Positions 1 to 7,517 of a stretch of 41,199 bases of DNA are shown here, in pieces. The notes below the pieces were generated by a model that worked only from the letters and a program-made list of their open reading frames with translations, was not told where the DNA came from and searched no databases. The DNA comes from an uncultured Bacilli bacterium. Its GTDB lineage: Bacteria; Bacillota_I; Bacilli_A; RF39; UBA660. The position numbers and the translations under genes are program-made. Within the stretch, counting starts at the first letter, position 1; every line of letters begins with the position of its first letter. Where the stretch lies: the NCBI GenBank assembly GCA_947628535.1, contig CANRAF010000002.1, forward strand, positions 1 to 41,199. Direction: 5' to 3'.

Positions 1-76
1 GGTGGACCCTGTAGGACTCGAACCTACGACCGCCCGGTTATGAGCCGGATGCTCTAACCAACTGAGCTAAGGGTCC
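1..76 (-). tRNA. tRNA-Ile2 (anticodon CAU, lysidine type), 3' end cut by window edge
   Basis: The reverse strand folds as a full cloverleaf: acceptor GGACCCT/AGGGTCC, D arm GCTC/GAGC, anticodon stem TCCGG/CCGGG with loop CTCATAA, and T arm GTAGG/CCTAC with TTCGAGT. The anticodon is CAU. Discriminator A is at base 3 and the encoded CC of CCA is at bases 2-1; the last A lies outside the window. The acceptor has C4-G69 and C5-G68 pairs, features used by TilS to recognise tRNA-Ile2, and the elongator tRNA-Met of this genome is a different gene at 27333-27409. I therefore favour Ile2 (reads AUA after lysidine modification) over Met. The gene itself is certain; the amino acid identity is inferred. 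Confidence 0.9.
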
Positions 77-93
77 ATTTATATGGCTCTTAT

Positions 94-123
94 ATAATAT
101 CATAGTTTAAAAATAAAAATCAA
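94..123 (-). promoter_or_regulatory. Promoter of tRNA-Ile2
   Basis: On the minus strand TTGATT (118-123) and TATTAT (94-99) are separated by 18 bases, with a TGA extended -10 just before the -10 box. A start about seven bases downstream would lie roughly ten bases before the mature tRNA 5' end at 76. Confidence 0.6.
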
Positions 124-198
124 TACTATTTTGCATTTTTTTGTAAAAATTTGTTTATCTTTTCTTGTTATTAGTTTAAAATTATTATAGGTGGTATT

Positions 199-516
199 AT
201 GTATACAATAATTAATGATAAAAAATACGATATTTTACTTATGAACACTTTTTTTGAGAGACTTAAAGGTTTAATGTTTAAAAAGGATGCTATAAAAAAT
301 ATATATATGTTTCCAAAGTGTTCATCTATTCATACCTATTTTATGAAACAGAATATTGATGTATGCATATTAGATAAAAATTATAATATTACTTTTATTT
401 GTTCTAATTTAAAAAAAGGAAGAGTACTTATAAAAAAAGGTTACTATACTTTAGAGATGCCTCTTAATACTTCAAAATATTTAAAAATTGGTGATAAATT
501 TATCATAAAAAAATAA
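199..516 (+). CDS. DUF192 family protein
   Basis: This 105-residue protein matches the DUF192 (COG1430) pattern: an early F-x-R-x-x-G-L-M segment (residues 19-26, FERLKGLM), then the I-H-T-Y-F-M (residues 44-49) and I-D-V-C-I-L-D core. Family members are small beta-rich proteins of unknown biochemical role. Many are secreted with a signal peptide; this one has none and is probably cytosolic. The start is ATG preceded by TAGGTGG. The gene stands alone, facing ddl and sharing its terminator. Family assignment is confident; no function is claimed. Confidence 0.85.
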   Translation: MYTIINDKKYDILLMNTFFERLKGLMFKKDAIKNIYMFPKCSSIHTYFMKQNIDVCILDKNYNITFICSNLKKGRVLIKKGYYTLEMPLNTSKYLKIGDKFIIKK

Positions 517-540
517 AGATTTTGTTATTTATCTTTATTT
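511..540. terminator. Bidirectional terminator between DUF192 gene and ddl
   Basis: A perfect 10-bp stem (511-520 AAATAAAGAT with 531-540 ATCTTTATTT) has a 10-base loop, with T runs on the + side and A runs on the other side. The ddl stop codon (525-527) lies in the loop, so both convergent genes end here. Confidence 0.8.
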
Positions 541-1700
541 TTTTCTTTATTTAATTTTTTACCATCTAAAATGTCATATTTTTCAAGTAAGTTTCCTGGG
601 AAGGCATATACTTTTTCATTCTTTTTATTTTCCCCTCTAATGGCTATTTGAATTAGATTTTCAATTAATTCATCTGGTTTCATTTTTTTAGCAAGCCAAA
701 GATAACTTGATAAATCTCCAGGGATGGTATTTATTTCATTTACAAATATCTTTTTGTCTTTATCATCAATTAAAAAATCTATTCTAGCTACTCCACTTGC
801 ATTTATCACTTTAAAAGTATTAACAGCATAAGTTTTCATATCTTCCATCATTTCTTTAGAAACCAAAGGGTTTGCTTTTTCATCTTTTTTACAAAGTTTT
901 GAATAACCTTCAACATATTTTTCTTTGAAAGAATAAAATTCATCGTTTGTATTTATTTCTTCTATTTCAGAAACAGTTTGTTTTTCATAATTACCAAGAA
1001 CACTAATATTAGCTTCTTTTACATTAGCTACTTTTTCTTCTACTATTATTTTAGTATCAAAAATTATAGCTTCTCTTATTGCTTTTAATAGTTCTTTTTC
1101 ATCTTTAACAACACTAATGCCTATTGATGAGCCTAAAGATGATGGTTTAACATATAATGGGTAGTTTAAAGTTTCAATTTTTTGAAGAACATCCTTTCTA
1201 TTTTTTTCAAATTCATAATCATAGAACCAAACATATTTGCATACTGGTATTCCGTGTTTTTCAAGTAATTGTTTTTGGATTACTTTATCTTGTCCTATAG
1301 CAGATGCTAAAACGTTGCTTCCTGTAAATGGAACCCCAAGCATATTTAAATATCCTTGAAGTGAACCATCTTCAAGATATGCACCATGTCCTAATGGTAT
1401 TACCATATCGATTACACAAATGTTTTTTTTGAAAAATCCTTGGCTTTCTAAAATAAAGCTTTTACCTCTTTTTACAAGTGATACTTTTTTAGCATATCTT
1501 TTTACTAAATCTATATCACGGTAGTGAAGTATATCTTTTAAGTGTTCTCCATAATACCAAGTATTATCTTTATCAATATAAATTGGAACTACTTTATATT
1601 TATTATCATCAATGTTTGCCATTGCTTCAATAGCAGAAATAATACTTATTTCGTGTTCGACACTTTTTCCCCCAAAAATAACTCCAATATTTAATCTCAT
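525..1700 (-). CDS. ddl: D-alanine--D-alanine ligase (variant motif)
   Basis: An ATP-grasp ligase that joins two D-alanines for peptidoglycan precursors in the cytoplasm. Visible features are the N-terminal GVIFGGKSVEHEIS loop, GSLQGYLNMLGVPFTGS, KPSSLGSSIGIS for ATP binding, RIDFLID and the C-terminal metal-binding VNEINTIPG. The usual NTxPGxTxxS end is replaced by NTIPGDLSSYLW, a variant I associate with Ddl-like enzymes of clostridia and relatives. A GTG at 1709 is in frame but lies inside the Shine-Dalgarno sequence (AAGGAAGTGG), so ATG at 1700, eight bases after GGAAG, is chosen (391 aa). A D-Ala-D-X specificity different from D-Ala cannot be excluded. Confidence 0.88.
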   Translation of the reverse strand: MRLNIGVIFGGKSVEHEISIISAIEAMANIDDNKYKVVPIYIDKDNTWYYGEHLKDILHYRDIDLVKRYAKKVSLVKRGKSFILESQGFFKKNICVIDMVIPLGHGAYLEDGSLQGYLNMLGVPFTGSNVLASAIGQDKVIQKQLLEKHGIPVCKYVWFYDYEFEKNRKDVLQKIETLNYPLYVKPSSLGSSIGISVVKDEKELLKAIREAIIFDTKIIVEEKVANVKEANISVLGNYEKQTVSEIEEINTNDEFYSFKEKYVEGYSKLCKKDEKANPLVSKEMMEDMKTYAVNTFKVINASGVARIDFLIDDKDKKIFVNEINTIPGDLSSYLWLAKKMKPDELIENLIQIAIRGENKKNEKVYAFPGNLLEKYDILDGKKLNKEKNKDK

Positions 1701-1754
1701 TTCATCCACTTCCTTAGTTTGAGTATATCAAAATATATATTTGTAGACAAGAAA

Positions 1755-1801
1755 AAAACAAAGACTTTTACAATATTTTTACTATTTTTATTCTTTGTTT
1801 T
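1755..1801 (-). terminator. Terminator of miaA
   Basis: On the minus strand AAAACAAAGA (1792-1801) pairs with TCTTTGTTTT (1755-1764) across a 27-base loop and is followed by a run of T. It lies directly after the miaA stop codon and before ddl. Confidence 0.6.
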
Positions 1802-1804
1802 ACA

Positions 1805-2503
1805 TTATATATTTTTTATTATATCAGAAAATGGGACTTTATCTACATCATACCAATTTATATCTTTGAATTGATTATTAAAGAATGTATACTGTCTCTT
1901 GGCATAATTTCTAGAATTTTGTTTTATTTTATTTATTGCCTCTTCTTTAGTAATTTCACCATCAAAATAGGAAAATAATTCTTTATAGCCAATTGCAGTT
2001 TTTAAGGCTCTTGAGTTAACATGCTTGTCATATAAACTTTTAGCTTCTTCTATTAGACCGTTTTCAATCATAATGTCTACTCTTTTATCAATTAATGAAT
2101 ATAACTTTTCTCTATTTCTAGTAAGGCCAATTATTTTAAAATCATATAGTTTTTCACCTTTTTTTTCGTTTTCATCAAAAGTGTAATTATAAAGTAAGGC
2201 TTTTATATAAAGACCTGTTCCCCCAACTATTATGATATTTCTATTTTTATATTTTTCTAAAAGTTCTCTTCCTAATTGTTGGTACATATAGGCATTAAAA
2301 TCTTCAGTTATACTTTTTATATCAAATAAATAATGAGGAATATTTTCTTTTTCTTCTTCTGTTATTTTAGCAGTTCCTATATTTAATTCTTTATAAACTT
2401 GCATACTGTCTGCATTAAGTATTATTGCATTTTTTTCTTTAGCAAGCATTATACTAAGTTTAGTTTTACCAACTCCTGTTGGTCCGGTTATTACATAAAT
2501 CAT
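1805..2503 (-). CDS. miaA: tRNA dimethylallyltransferase MiaA, compact form lacking the insertion domain
   Basis: MiaA transfers a dimethylallyl group to A37 of tRNAs that read UNN codons. The P-loop GPTGVGKT (residues 7-14), the NADSMQVY signature, GTAK, the HYLFDI segment, IIVGGTGLYIKALL, the IGL-x-x-x-R-x-x-LY segment and the tRNA-contacting SRALKTAIGYKE and RNYAKRQYTF are all present. The protein is 232 residues against about 300-315 for usual MiaA. The missing stretch is the helical insertion that normally follows GGTGLYIKALL and carries the LHxxLxxxDPxxAxxIHxND region: here the chain runs straight from ENEKKGEKLYD to FKIIGL. The catalytic core looks intact. The Shine-Dalgarno sequence is weak (GTAGG). 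Confidence 0.87.
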   Translation of the reverse strand: MIYVITGPTGVGKTKLSIMLAKEKNAIILNADSMQVYKELNIGTAKITEEEKENIPHYLFDIKSITEDFNAYMYQQLGRELLEKYKNRNIIIVGGTGLYIKALLYNYTFDENEKKGEKLYDFKIIGLTRNREKLYSLIDKRVDIMIENGLIEEAKSLYDKHVNSRALKTAIGYKELFSYFDGEITKEEAINKIKQNSRNYAKRQYTFFNNQFKDINWYDVDKVPFSDIIKNI

Positions 2504-2537
2504 TAAAAGGCCTACTTTCTCTTTTTTGCTTTTTTAT

Positions 2538-2566
2538 ATCCTAACACTCCTTATTTTGAAAGTCAA
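2538..2566 (-). promoter_or_regulatory. Promoter of miaA
   Basis: Minus-strand TTGACT (2561-2566), a 17-base spacer and TAGGAT (2538-2543), preceded by the extended -10 TGT. It fires away from the rpsD promoter; the 316-base gap 2504-2819 holds these two divergent promoters and the rpsD leader and no further gene that I can see. Confidence 0.65.
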
Positions 2567-2625
2567 TTTTTATTATTTTTTAGTTCTTGTTAATCTAATA
2601 TTACATTTAAAATAAGTATTTTTCC

Positions 2626-2654
2626 TTGACTTTTAACATATAAATATATATAAT
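2626..2654 (+). promoter_or_regulatory. Promoter of rpsD
   Basis: TTGACT (2626-2631), a 17-base spacer and a consensus TATAAT (2649-2654). It gives a leader of about 160 bases before rpsD. Confidence 0.85.
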
Positions 2655-2660
2655 TATTAC

Positions 2661-2813
2661 TGCATATACATTGAAGCAGCAATATTTTAGGTTTTAAAAC
2701 GCGTCTTTTTGAAATTGTTAGTAACTGGCTGCTTAGCGAAAGCATATAAATTAGACACCCTTTAAAATAGTAAAATAATATTTCAATGTTTATGAAATAA
2801 ACTTTGAAAGGAG
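2661..2813 (+). promoter_or_regulatory. rpsD 5' leader, probable S4-binding autoregulatory RNA
   Basis: The leader has long-range pairings: ACATTGAA (2668-2675) with TTCAATGT (2782-2789), and inside it AAGCAGC (2674-2680) with GCTGCTT (2728-2734). A small hairpin GTTTAT-GAA-ATAAAC (2788-2802) sits just before the ribosome binding site GAAAGGAG (2806-2813) and shares two bases with the outer helix, so the two can compete. In Bacillus, S4 is known to repress its own mRNA through a structured leader. Pairings are seen directly; the S4 role is inferred. Confidence 0.6.
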
Positions 2814-2819
2814 ATTAAA

Positions 2820-3422
2820 ATGTCAAGATATACAGGCCCAAGTTATAAAAAAGCTCGTCGTACTGGAATTTCTTTACTTGAAAATGGTAAAGAACTTGCT
2901 CGTAAACCTTATGGTCCAGGTATCCATGGTCAAGACAGAAGAAGAAGACCTTCTACATACGCAGTTCAACTTAAGGAAAAACAAAAAGTTAGATTTATGT
3001 ATGGACTTAATGAAAGACAATTTGTTAAGACTTATAAAGAAGCTGGTAAAATGCAAGGTATTCATGGTGAAAACTTACTTAAACTTCTTGAATCTAGACT
3101 TGATAATTTAGTTTATCGTATGGGATTTGCAACTACTAGAAGAGCTGCAAGACAACTTGTTAATCATGGACATATTACTGTAAATGGTAAAAAAGTTGAT
3201 ATTCCTTCATACAGATGTAAACCTGGCGATGTTATTACTTTAAAAGAACAATCTAAAGATCATAAGGCTGTAAAAGAAGCATTATCTAAAGTACTTAACA
3301 GAGTTGAATTTGTAACTTTTGATGATAGTAAAGTATCTGGAACTTTTGTTAGACTTCCTGAAAGAAGTGAACTTACTCCAGAAATTAATGAATCATTAAT
3401 CGTTGAATACTATAACAGATAA
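2820..3422 (+). CDS. rpsD: 30S ribosomal protein S4
   Basis: This is S4 (uS4), a primary 16S rRNA-binding protein that starts 30S assembly. The 200 residues begin [19 protein letters not shown]. The N-terminal region has no cysteines, so this is the zinc-independent form. The S4 RNA-binding domain lies at about residues 90-155 ([13 protein letters not shown], then [20 protein letters not shown]). AAAGGAG lies seven bases before the ATG. The gene is a single transcription unit with its own promoter, structured leader and terminator, as in Bacillus. Confidence 0.97.
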   Translation: MSRYTGPSYKKARRTGISLLENGKELARKPYGPGIHGQDRRRRPSTYAVQLKEKQKVRFMYGLNERQFVKTYKEAGKMQGIHGENLLKLLESRLDNLVYRMGFATTRRAARQLVNHGHITVNGKKVDIPSYRCKPGDVITLKEQSKDHKAVKEALSKVLNRVEFVTFDDSKVSGTFVRLPERSELTPEINESLIVEYYNR

Positions 3423-3424
3423 TA

Positions 3425-3457
3425 AAAAAGAAGTAAGTTTAATTCTTACTTCTTTTT
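3425..3457. terminator. Bidirectional terminator after rpsD
   Basis: A 13-bp perfect stem (3425-3437 AAAAAGAAGTAAG with 3445-3457) and a 7-base loop. It serves rpsD on the + strand and the DHHW gene, which ends at 3456, on the - strand. Confidence 0.88.
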
Positions 3458-4586
3458 ATATGCCTAAATGTAGTTTTAAATATTTTATTGAAAAAGCATT
3501 ATTTGACTGAGATGGGACAAAAACTACATAATCAATATTATTTTTTTTGACGTAATAATTAATACTATGACCTGTTTTATTATGTCTATAATCTATTGAT
3601 GTTACTGTTTTATATGATGGGACTGACATAGCCTCTAAAATATTGGTAAAAGATGAACCAACAAACATTATATTTTTACCATTTTTATTTGTAACTATTT
3701 TAGTATAGGCCATATCTCCTCCCATATAAGCATTTGTATAAGTATTACCTTTCCCAAAAACTTTTTTTGCACTTTTTTTGTCATTTTCATATCTTACATA
3801 AGTTAACTTATTTTTGGGGATTAAATAAAGATCTTCTAATTTCTTTTTTGCTGTTTGACCAAGTTGCCTATTATAAGAACCATTTACTAATGTTTGCTTA
3901 ACTTCAAATTCATCTTCTAATTCATACGAATTTACTTTAGTATATTTGTTTATTTCTTTATATAAAAGATAGGCACATCTCGGAGTTATGTGATGATCAT
4001 TTGAATAATAACATTTATAAATATTTCCTTTTTTAAAAACGTCTAATGCATCTATAAAAATTATATCATCATCTAAATTTTCGCTTACTATTTTGGTCTG
4101 CTTTTTGTATATATCTATACTGGAATTATATGATTTTGGAAGTTCCTTTGTCATATAAGCATCTTTTCTAGGGATTGATAAAAATATAAATTTAGCATCT
4201 ATTTTTTTACTTTCTTCATTTATTTTTTCAGTTACCTCTTTTAAAGACTTATAGTAACTAGGCCCCTCTCTTGTTTCACTCGCAGTATAAATTTCATTAT
4301 TACTTCCTTTTACTACATTACCATAGTATCTTTGAAATTGCATTAAAAAATATCCTTTTACTAAATAATTTCTAAAACTTAACTGATCATTAAAAGCATT
4401 GGTTAGATCATCGTAATATGTTTTTGAAAAAATATTTTTAACAGTAAAATCAGGGAAAGTTTTAAGTTCTCTTCTTTCTACTAAACTTATTTTTTTATCA
4501 TTTGTAAGTGTAAGTATCATAAAGATAAAAATAATTATAAAAAACAAAATCACAAATATTTTTTCTACTATGTTTATCTGTTTCAT
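3456..4586 (-). CDS. DHHW/AlgX-like SGNH-type protein, partner of MBOAT acyltransferase
   Basis: A 376-residue membrane-anchored protein: one N-terminal transmembrane helix (about residues 7-27), then an extracytoplasmic domain. Family marks are NDQLSFRN near 67-73 and NDHHITPRCAYLLY near 196-209 (D197, H198, H199), the DHHW signature with I instead of W, and a late VGSSFTN segment. Such proteins are predicted SGNH-like O-acyltransferases that work with MBOAT proteins to acetylate exported polysaccharides, like AlgX/AlgJ with AlgI. Its ribosome binding site AAGGAGG overlaps the stop of the MBOAT gene, so the two are translated as a pair. The substrate is unknown. Confidence 0.82.
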   Translation of the reverse strand: MKQINIVEKIFVILFFIIIFIFMILTLTNDKKISLVERRELKTFPDFTVKNIFSKTYYDDLTNAFNDQLSFRNYLVKGYFLMQFQRYYGNVVKGSNNEIYTASETREGPSYYKSLKEVTEKINEESKKIDAKFIFLSIPRKDAYMTKELPKSYNSSIDIYKKQTKIVSENLDDDIIFIDALDVFKKGNIYKCYYSNDHHITPRCAYLLYKEINKYTKVNSYELEDEFEVKQTLVNGSYNRQLGQTAKKKLEDLYLIPKNKLTYVRYENDKKSAKKVFGKGNTYTNAYMGGDMAYTKIVTNKNGKNIMFVGSSFTNILEAMSVPSYKTVTSIDYRHNKTGHSINYYVKKNNIDYVVFVPSQSNNAFSIKYLKLHLGI

Positions 4587-4596
4587 ATTTTCCTCC

Positions 4597-5997
4597 TTAG
4601 AACCTAAAATAAATAAAAGGATTATAGCTTGAATATGCTAAAAACATAATTGTTATTATAAAAATTACTATTAAACTGGTATAATGAAAGATATTTAAGA
4701 AAAGTTTTAACTTGCCGTTTTTTAATTTTTCTATTTTTGCAATTAATTTTTGATAAACTGGGAATGAGAATACTATTGCTAATATAAAATAAATATAATA
4801 ACTTTCTAAATAAATCATTAGTTCATTCATAGAAAACCCTGTGATATTAAATGAGAATAAAGCTTTTATGAATAAAACAAGGCTATTTAAATTATCACAT
4901 CTAAATATAATCCAACCAAAATAAATTATTATAAGAGTATATATATGTTTCAAGATAGTTGGAGTTTTTTCTAAAACTTTATTTAAAACAAATTTTTCTA
5001 AAACTAAAAATATAAAATAATAAAGTCCCCATATAATAAAATTCCACTCTGCTCCATGCCAAAAACCTGTTAAAAGCCATACTACAAACAGATTTATAAT
5101 TTGCCTTTTTACGCCTTTTCTATTACCCCCTAAAGGGATGTATACATAATCTCTAAACCAACTTGAAAGAGAAATATGCCATCTTCTCCAAAACTCAGTT
5201 ATACTTTTTGATATATAAGGGAAATTAAAGTTTTCTAAGAATTTAAAACCAAATATTCTTCCTAAACCAATTGCCATATCTGAATATGCTGAGAAATCAA
5301 AATATATTTGGAACATATAGGCAAGCCCCCCTAAAAAGGCAATAGGACTAACAAGATTTGTCTGTTGAAAAATTGTATCTGCTAATAAACCCATTTGATT
5401 TGCAATAATAACTTTTTTAGCAAGCCCTAAGATAAACCTTTTAAGGCCATATAGAAAATCTTCAAATGTTGTTTTTCTATTTTTAAGCTCTTTTTCTATA
5501 GTTTCATAACGAACAATAGGTCCAGCTACTAATTGGGGAAAAAGAGATACATATAATAGAAGCGTTAAAAAATTCTTTTGAAGACTTACTTTTTTTCTAT
5601 ATACATCTATTACATAACTCATAGCCTGAAAAGTATAAAAAGATATTCCAATAGGAAGTACTATTTTAGGAACTGGGATATCTAATTTGAAAATGTTATT
5701 AATATTATCTAAGAAAAATCCTGTGTATTTAAAATAAACTAAAATTAAAATGTTTAAAGCTATTGTTATTCCTAAAAATAATTTTCTTTTTTCTTTCTTC
5801 TCTATTAAAATTGCTCCAATATAATCTATTAGAACTATAAGAAGTAACAAAAGTAAATATTTCGGTCCACCAAATAAATAAAAAATTATGCTAAATAATA
5901 GTAGAACATAATTTTTTACTTTAGTTGGCGCTAAAAAGTAACATAATAACACTAATGGTAGAAAAAGAAATATAAAAATTGTGCTACTAAATACCAT
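4597..5997 (-). CDS. MBOAT family O-acyltransferase (AlgI/DltB-like)
   Basis: A polytopic membrane protein of 466 residues with about ten hydrophobic segments. It carries the MBOAT pattern: PIGISFYTFQAMSYVIDVYR, then FPQLVAGPIVRY, the FDFSAYSDMAIGLGR segment, FWRRWHISLSSWFRDYVYIPLGGNR, and the presumed catalytic histidine in TGFWHGAEWNF near residue 315. It moves acyl groups across the membrane onto a surface polymer. The next gene is its DHHW partner. No dlt genes (dltA, dltC) are nearby, so a polysaccharide acetylation role is more likely than teichoic acid D-alanylation. ATG follows AAGGAGG. Confidence 0.9.
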   Translation of the reverse strand: MVFSSTIFIFLFLPLVLLCYFLAPTKVKNYVLLLFSIIFYLFGGPKYLLLLLLIVLIDYIGAILIEKKEKRKLFLGITIALNILILVYFKYTGFFLDNINNIFKLDIPVPKIVLPIGISFYTFQAMSYVIDVYRKKVSLQKNFLTLLLYVSLFPQLVAGPIVRYETIEKELKNRKTTFEDFLYGLKRFILGLAKKVIIANQMGLLADTIFQQTNLVSPIAFLGGLAYMFQIYFDFSAYSDMAIGLGRIFGFKFLENFNFPYISKSITEFWRRWHISLSSWFRDYVYIPLGGNRKGVKRQIINLFVVWLLTGFWHGAEWNFIIWGLYYFIFLVLEKFVLNKVLEKTPTILKHIYTLIIIYFGWIIFRCDNLNSLVLFIKALFSFNITGFSMNELMIYLESYYIYFILAIVFSFPVYQKLIAKIEKLKNGKLKLFLNIFHYTSLIVIFIITIMFLAYSSYNPFIYFRF

Positions 5998-6009
5998 TTA
6001 TTTTCCTCC

Positions 6010-7257
6010 TTAAAAATTAAACATTAACCATTCTGGTTTAAAAAGTAATAAAAGTCCTATTATAATCATTATTATTCCACCAATTAGATGAGAGTATTTA
6101 CTATATTTATTACTTATTGCTTTGATTTTAAGTGTTTTCATAGCAATAAGGAATATTACTAAATCATCTAATAGAAAGAAGAAGACATATAAAATTATAT
6201 ATAAAATATTTTTTATACCTGTGACATTGTTATAGGCAAGTATTTCTGTGAACATTACAGGAAGTCCAAGAGAACATAACATTTCTATTAAATTAACACT
6301 TACTGCTAAAAAGATAATTCCAATAACTGCTAAAATAAAAGTTTTATTTGATAGAATTTTTTTAATTCGTAGCATTATTTTTTTTCTTTTATCTTTATCT
6401 ACAACATCACAGCCTACTTCTTTTGTTTTAAAGTATCTATATATATTGTAAGAGCCAAATACTAAAGCAAATAGAGCTATTAATATTTTTAAAATTGTTA
6501 TGCCATTTATAAACATTGCTATATTTAGAAAACTAATCATAAATAGAAAATAAACTGCTGCACTTGAAAATAGGAAAGTTATTCCTAAAATCCACATTTT
6601 TTTTCTATTTGGATAGTCAAACAACATAGTTATTAAAAAGATTAAAATCCACATAGCACATGGATTAAATCCATCGACAAATCCTATTAATGCTGCAATA
6701 GCAGGAAGTGACATATCTTTTAAATTTACTGTTCCAATTACAGGAATATCAATTAGAGTTTCATCGTTTTTTTCTTTTGAAGATATATCACTAATATCTA
6801 CTTCTTTTTTTTCTGGATCATAATTTGAATTGGTTTCTTTTTTTTCTTTTATAATTTTGCCCTCTACTACTCCTAAAGTTATACCAACATTATCATGATA
6901 ATTTTCCTTTTTTGCTTTTTCTATAGCATTATCTACTTTATTTTCCCAGGCTTTACCTTCGCTATATCCTTGTAATACTTCTTCTCCAATCACAAAGTAA
7001 GGCACCCCTTTCGATGGCTCTTCAGTTACATTCTCTACTTTTTGAAGTAATTTTTGATTTTCAGTATTATTCCAAACTTCGTATTTATAAACTTTTATTT
7101 CATCGTCATTTGAATAATTTTTATCTAAATATTCTTCTAAAGCAGCACAATGAGGACAACTTTCTCCATAAAATAGATAAATATTTACATTTTTCGCTTC
7201 TACTATAGAAGGAATAAGTAAAAACATAAAGGTTAAAATAAATAAAAATTTTTTCAT
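6010..7257 (-). CDS. Secreted thioredoxin domain fused to CcdA/DsbD-like membrane domain
   Basis: Residues 1-21 form a signal peptide, then an extracytoplasmic thioredoxin fold with active-site C34-P-H-C37 (YGESCPHC) and cis-proline segment KGVPYF. After a polar linker comes a membrane domain of about six helices with GFVDGFNPCAMWIL and VNLIEMLCSLGLPVMFTEIL, each with one conserved cysteine, as in CcdA/DsbD electron carriers. The likely role is to carry reducing power across the membrane to thiol targets outside. It sits between a small thioredoxin-like gene (8-base gap) and the MBOAT gene (12-base gap), so all are probably co-transcribed. Confidence 0.83.
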   Translation of the reverse strand: MKKFLFILTFMFLLIPSIVEAKNVNIYLFYGESCPHCAALEEYLDKNYSNDDEIKVYKYEVWNNTENQKLLQKVENVTEEPSKGVPYFVIGEEVLQGYSEGKAWENKVDNAIEKAKKENYHDNVGITLGVVEGKIIKEKKETNSNYDPEKKEVDISDISSKEKNDETLIDIPVIGTVNLKDMSLPAIAALIGFVDGFNPCAMWILIFLITMLFDYPNRKKMWILGITFLFSSAAVYFLFMISFLNIAMFINGITILKILIALFALVFGSYNIYRYFKTKEVGCDVVDKDKRKKIMLRIKKILSNKTFILAVIGIIFLAVSVNLIEMLCSLGLPVMFTEILAYNNVTGIKNILYIILYVFFFLLDDLVIFLIAMKTLKIKAISNKYSKYSHLIGGIIMIIIGLLLLFKPEWLMFNF

Positions 7258-7265
7258 TTAATCAC

Positions 7266-7517
7266 CTACTGATATTTCTTTATTTCGTTTTCAATTTCAC
7301 TATATGAAACTTCTCCTACTAATCTTGATAATTCTTTTTCATTATCATCTACAAAAATTAATACTGGTAATGTTTTTCCAACTTCATATGGAAAATCGTC
7401 AAAATCGTAATCTAGTTCTTTAATATGTACTTTATAATTTTCTAAAATCTTTTCTAAAGTATTATTTACTATAATACATGATGTACATCCAAGAGAAGAT
7501 ATTTTCATTATTTTCAT
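7266..7517 (-). CDS. Small thioredoxin-like protein
   Basis: This cytosolic protein of 83 residues has a thioredoxin-like fold with C11-T-S-C14 after the first strand and the cis-proline segment KTLPVLIF. The longest frame begins at a GTG (7526) that overlaps the ribosome binding site AAGGGAG; the ATG at 7517 has good spacing and overlaps the stop of the upstream desulfurase as ATGA. It may hand electrons to the membrane DsbD-like protein encoded just downstream; this is inferred from context. Confidence 0.75.
   Translation of the reverse strand: MKIMKISSLGCTSCIIVNNTLEKILENYKVHIKELDYDFDDFPYEVGKTLPVLIFVDDNEKELSRLVGEVSYSEIENEIKKYQ

Noticed and set aside
1-76. Second tRNA-Met
   Set aside because: The anticodon is CAU, but acceptor pairs C4-G69 and C5-G68 fit tRNA-Ile2, and a separate tRNA-Met is present at 27333-27409.
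1698-1709. GTG at 1709 as start of ddl (394 residues)
   Set aside because: The GTG is inside the Shine-Dalgarno sequence AAGGAAGTGG. The same trap occurs at 7526, 14560, 17071-17076 and 20697-20703; in each case the next ATG is at normal spacing and was used.
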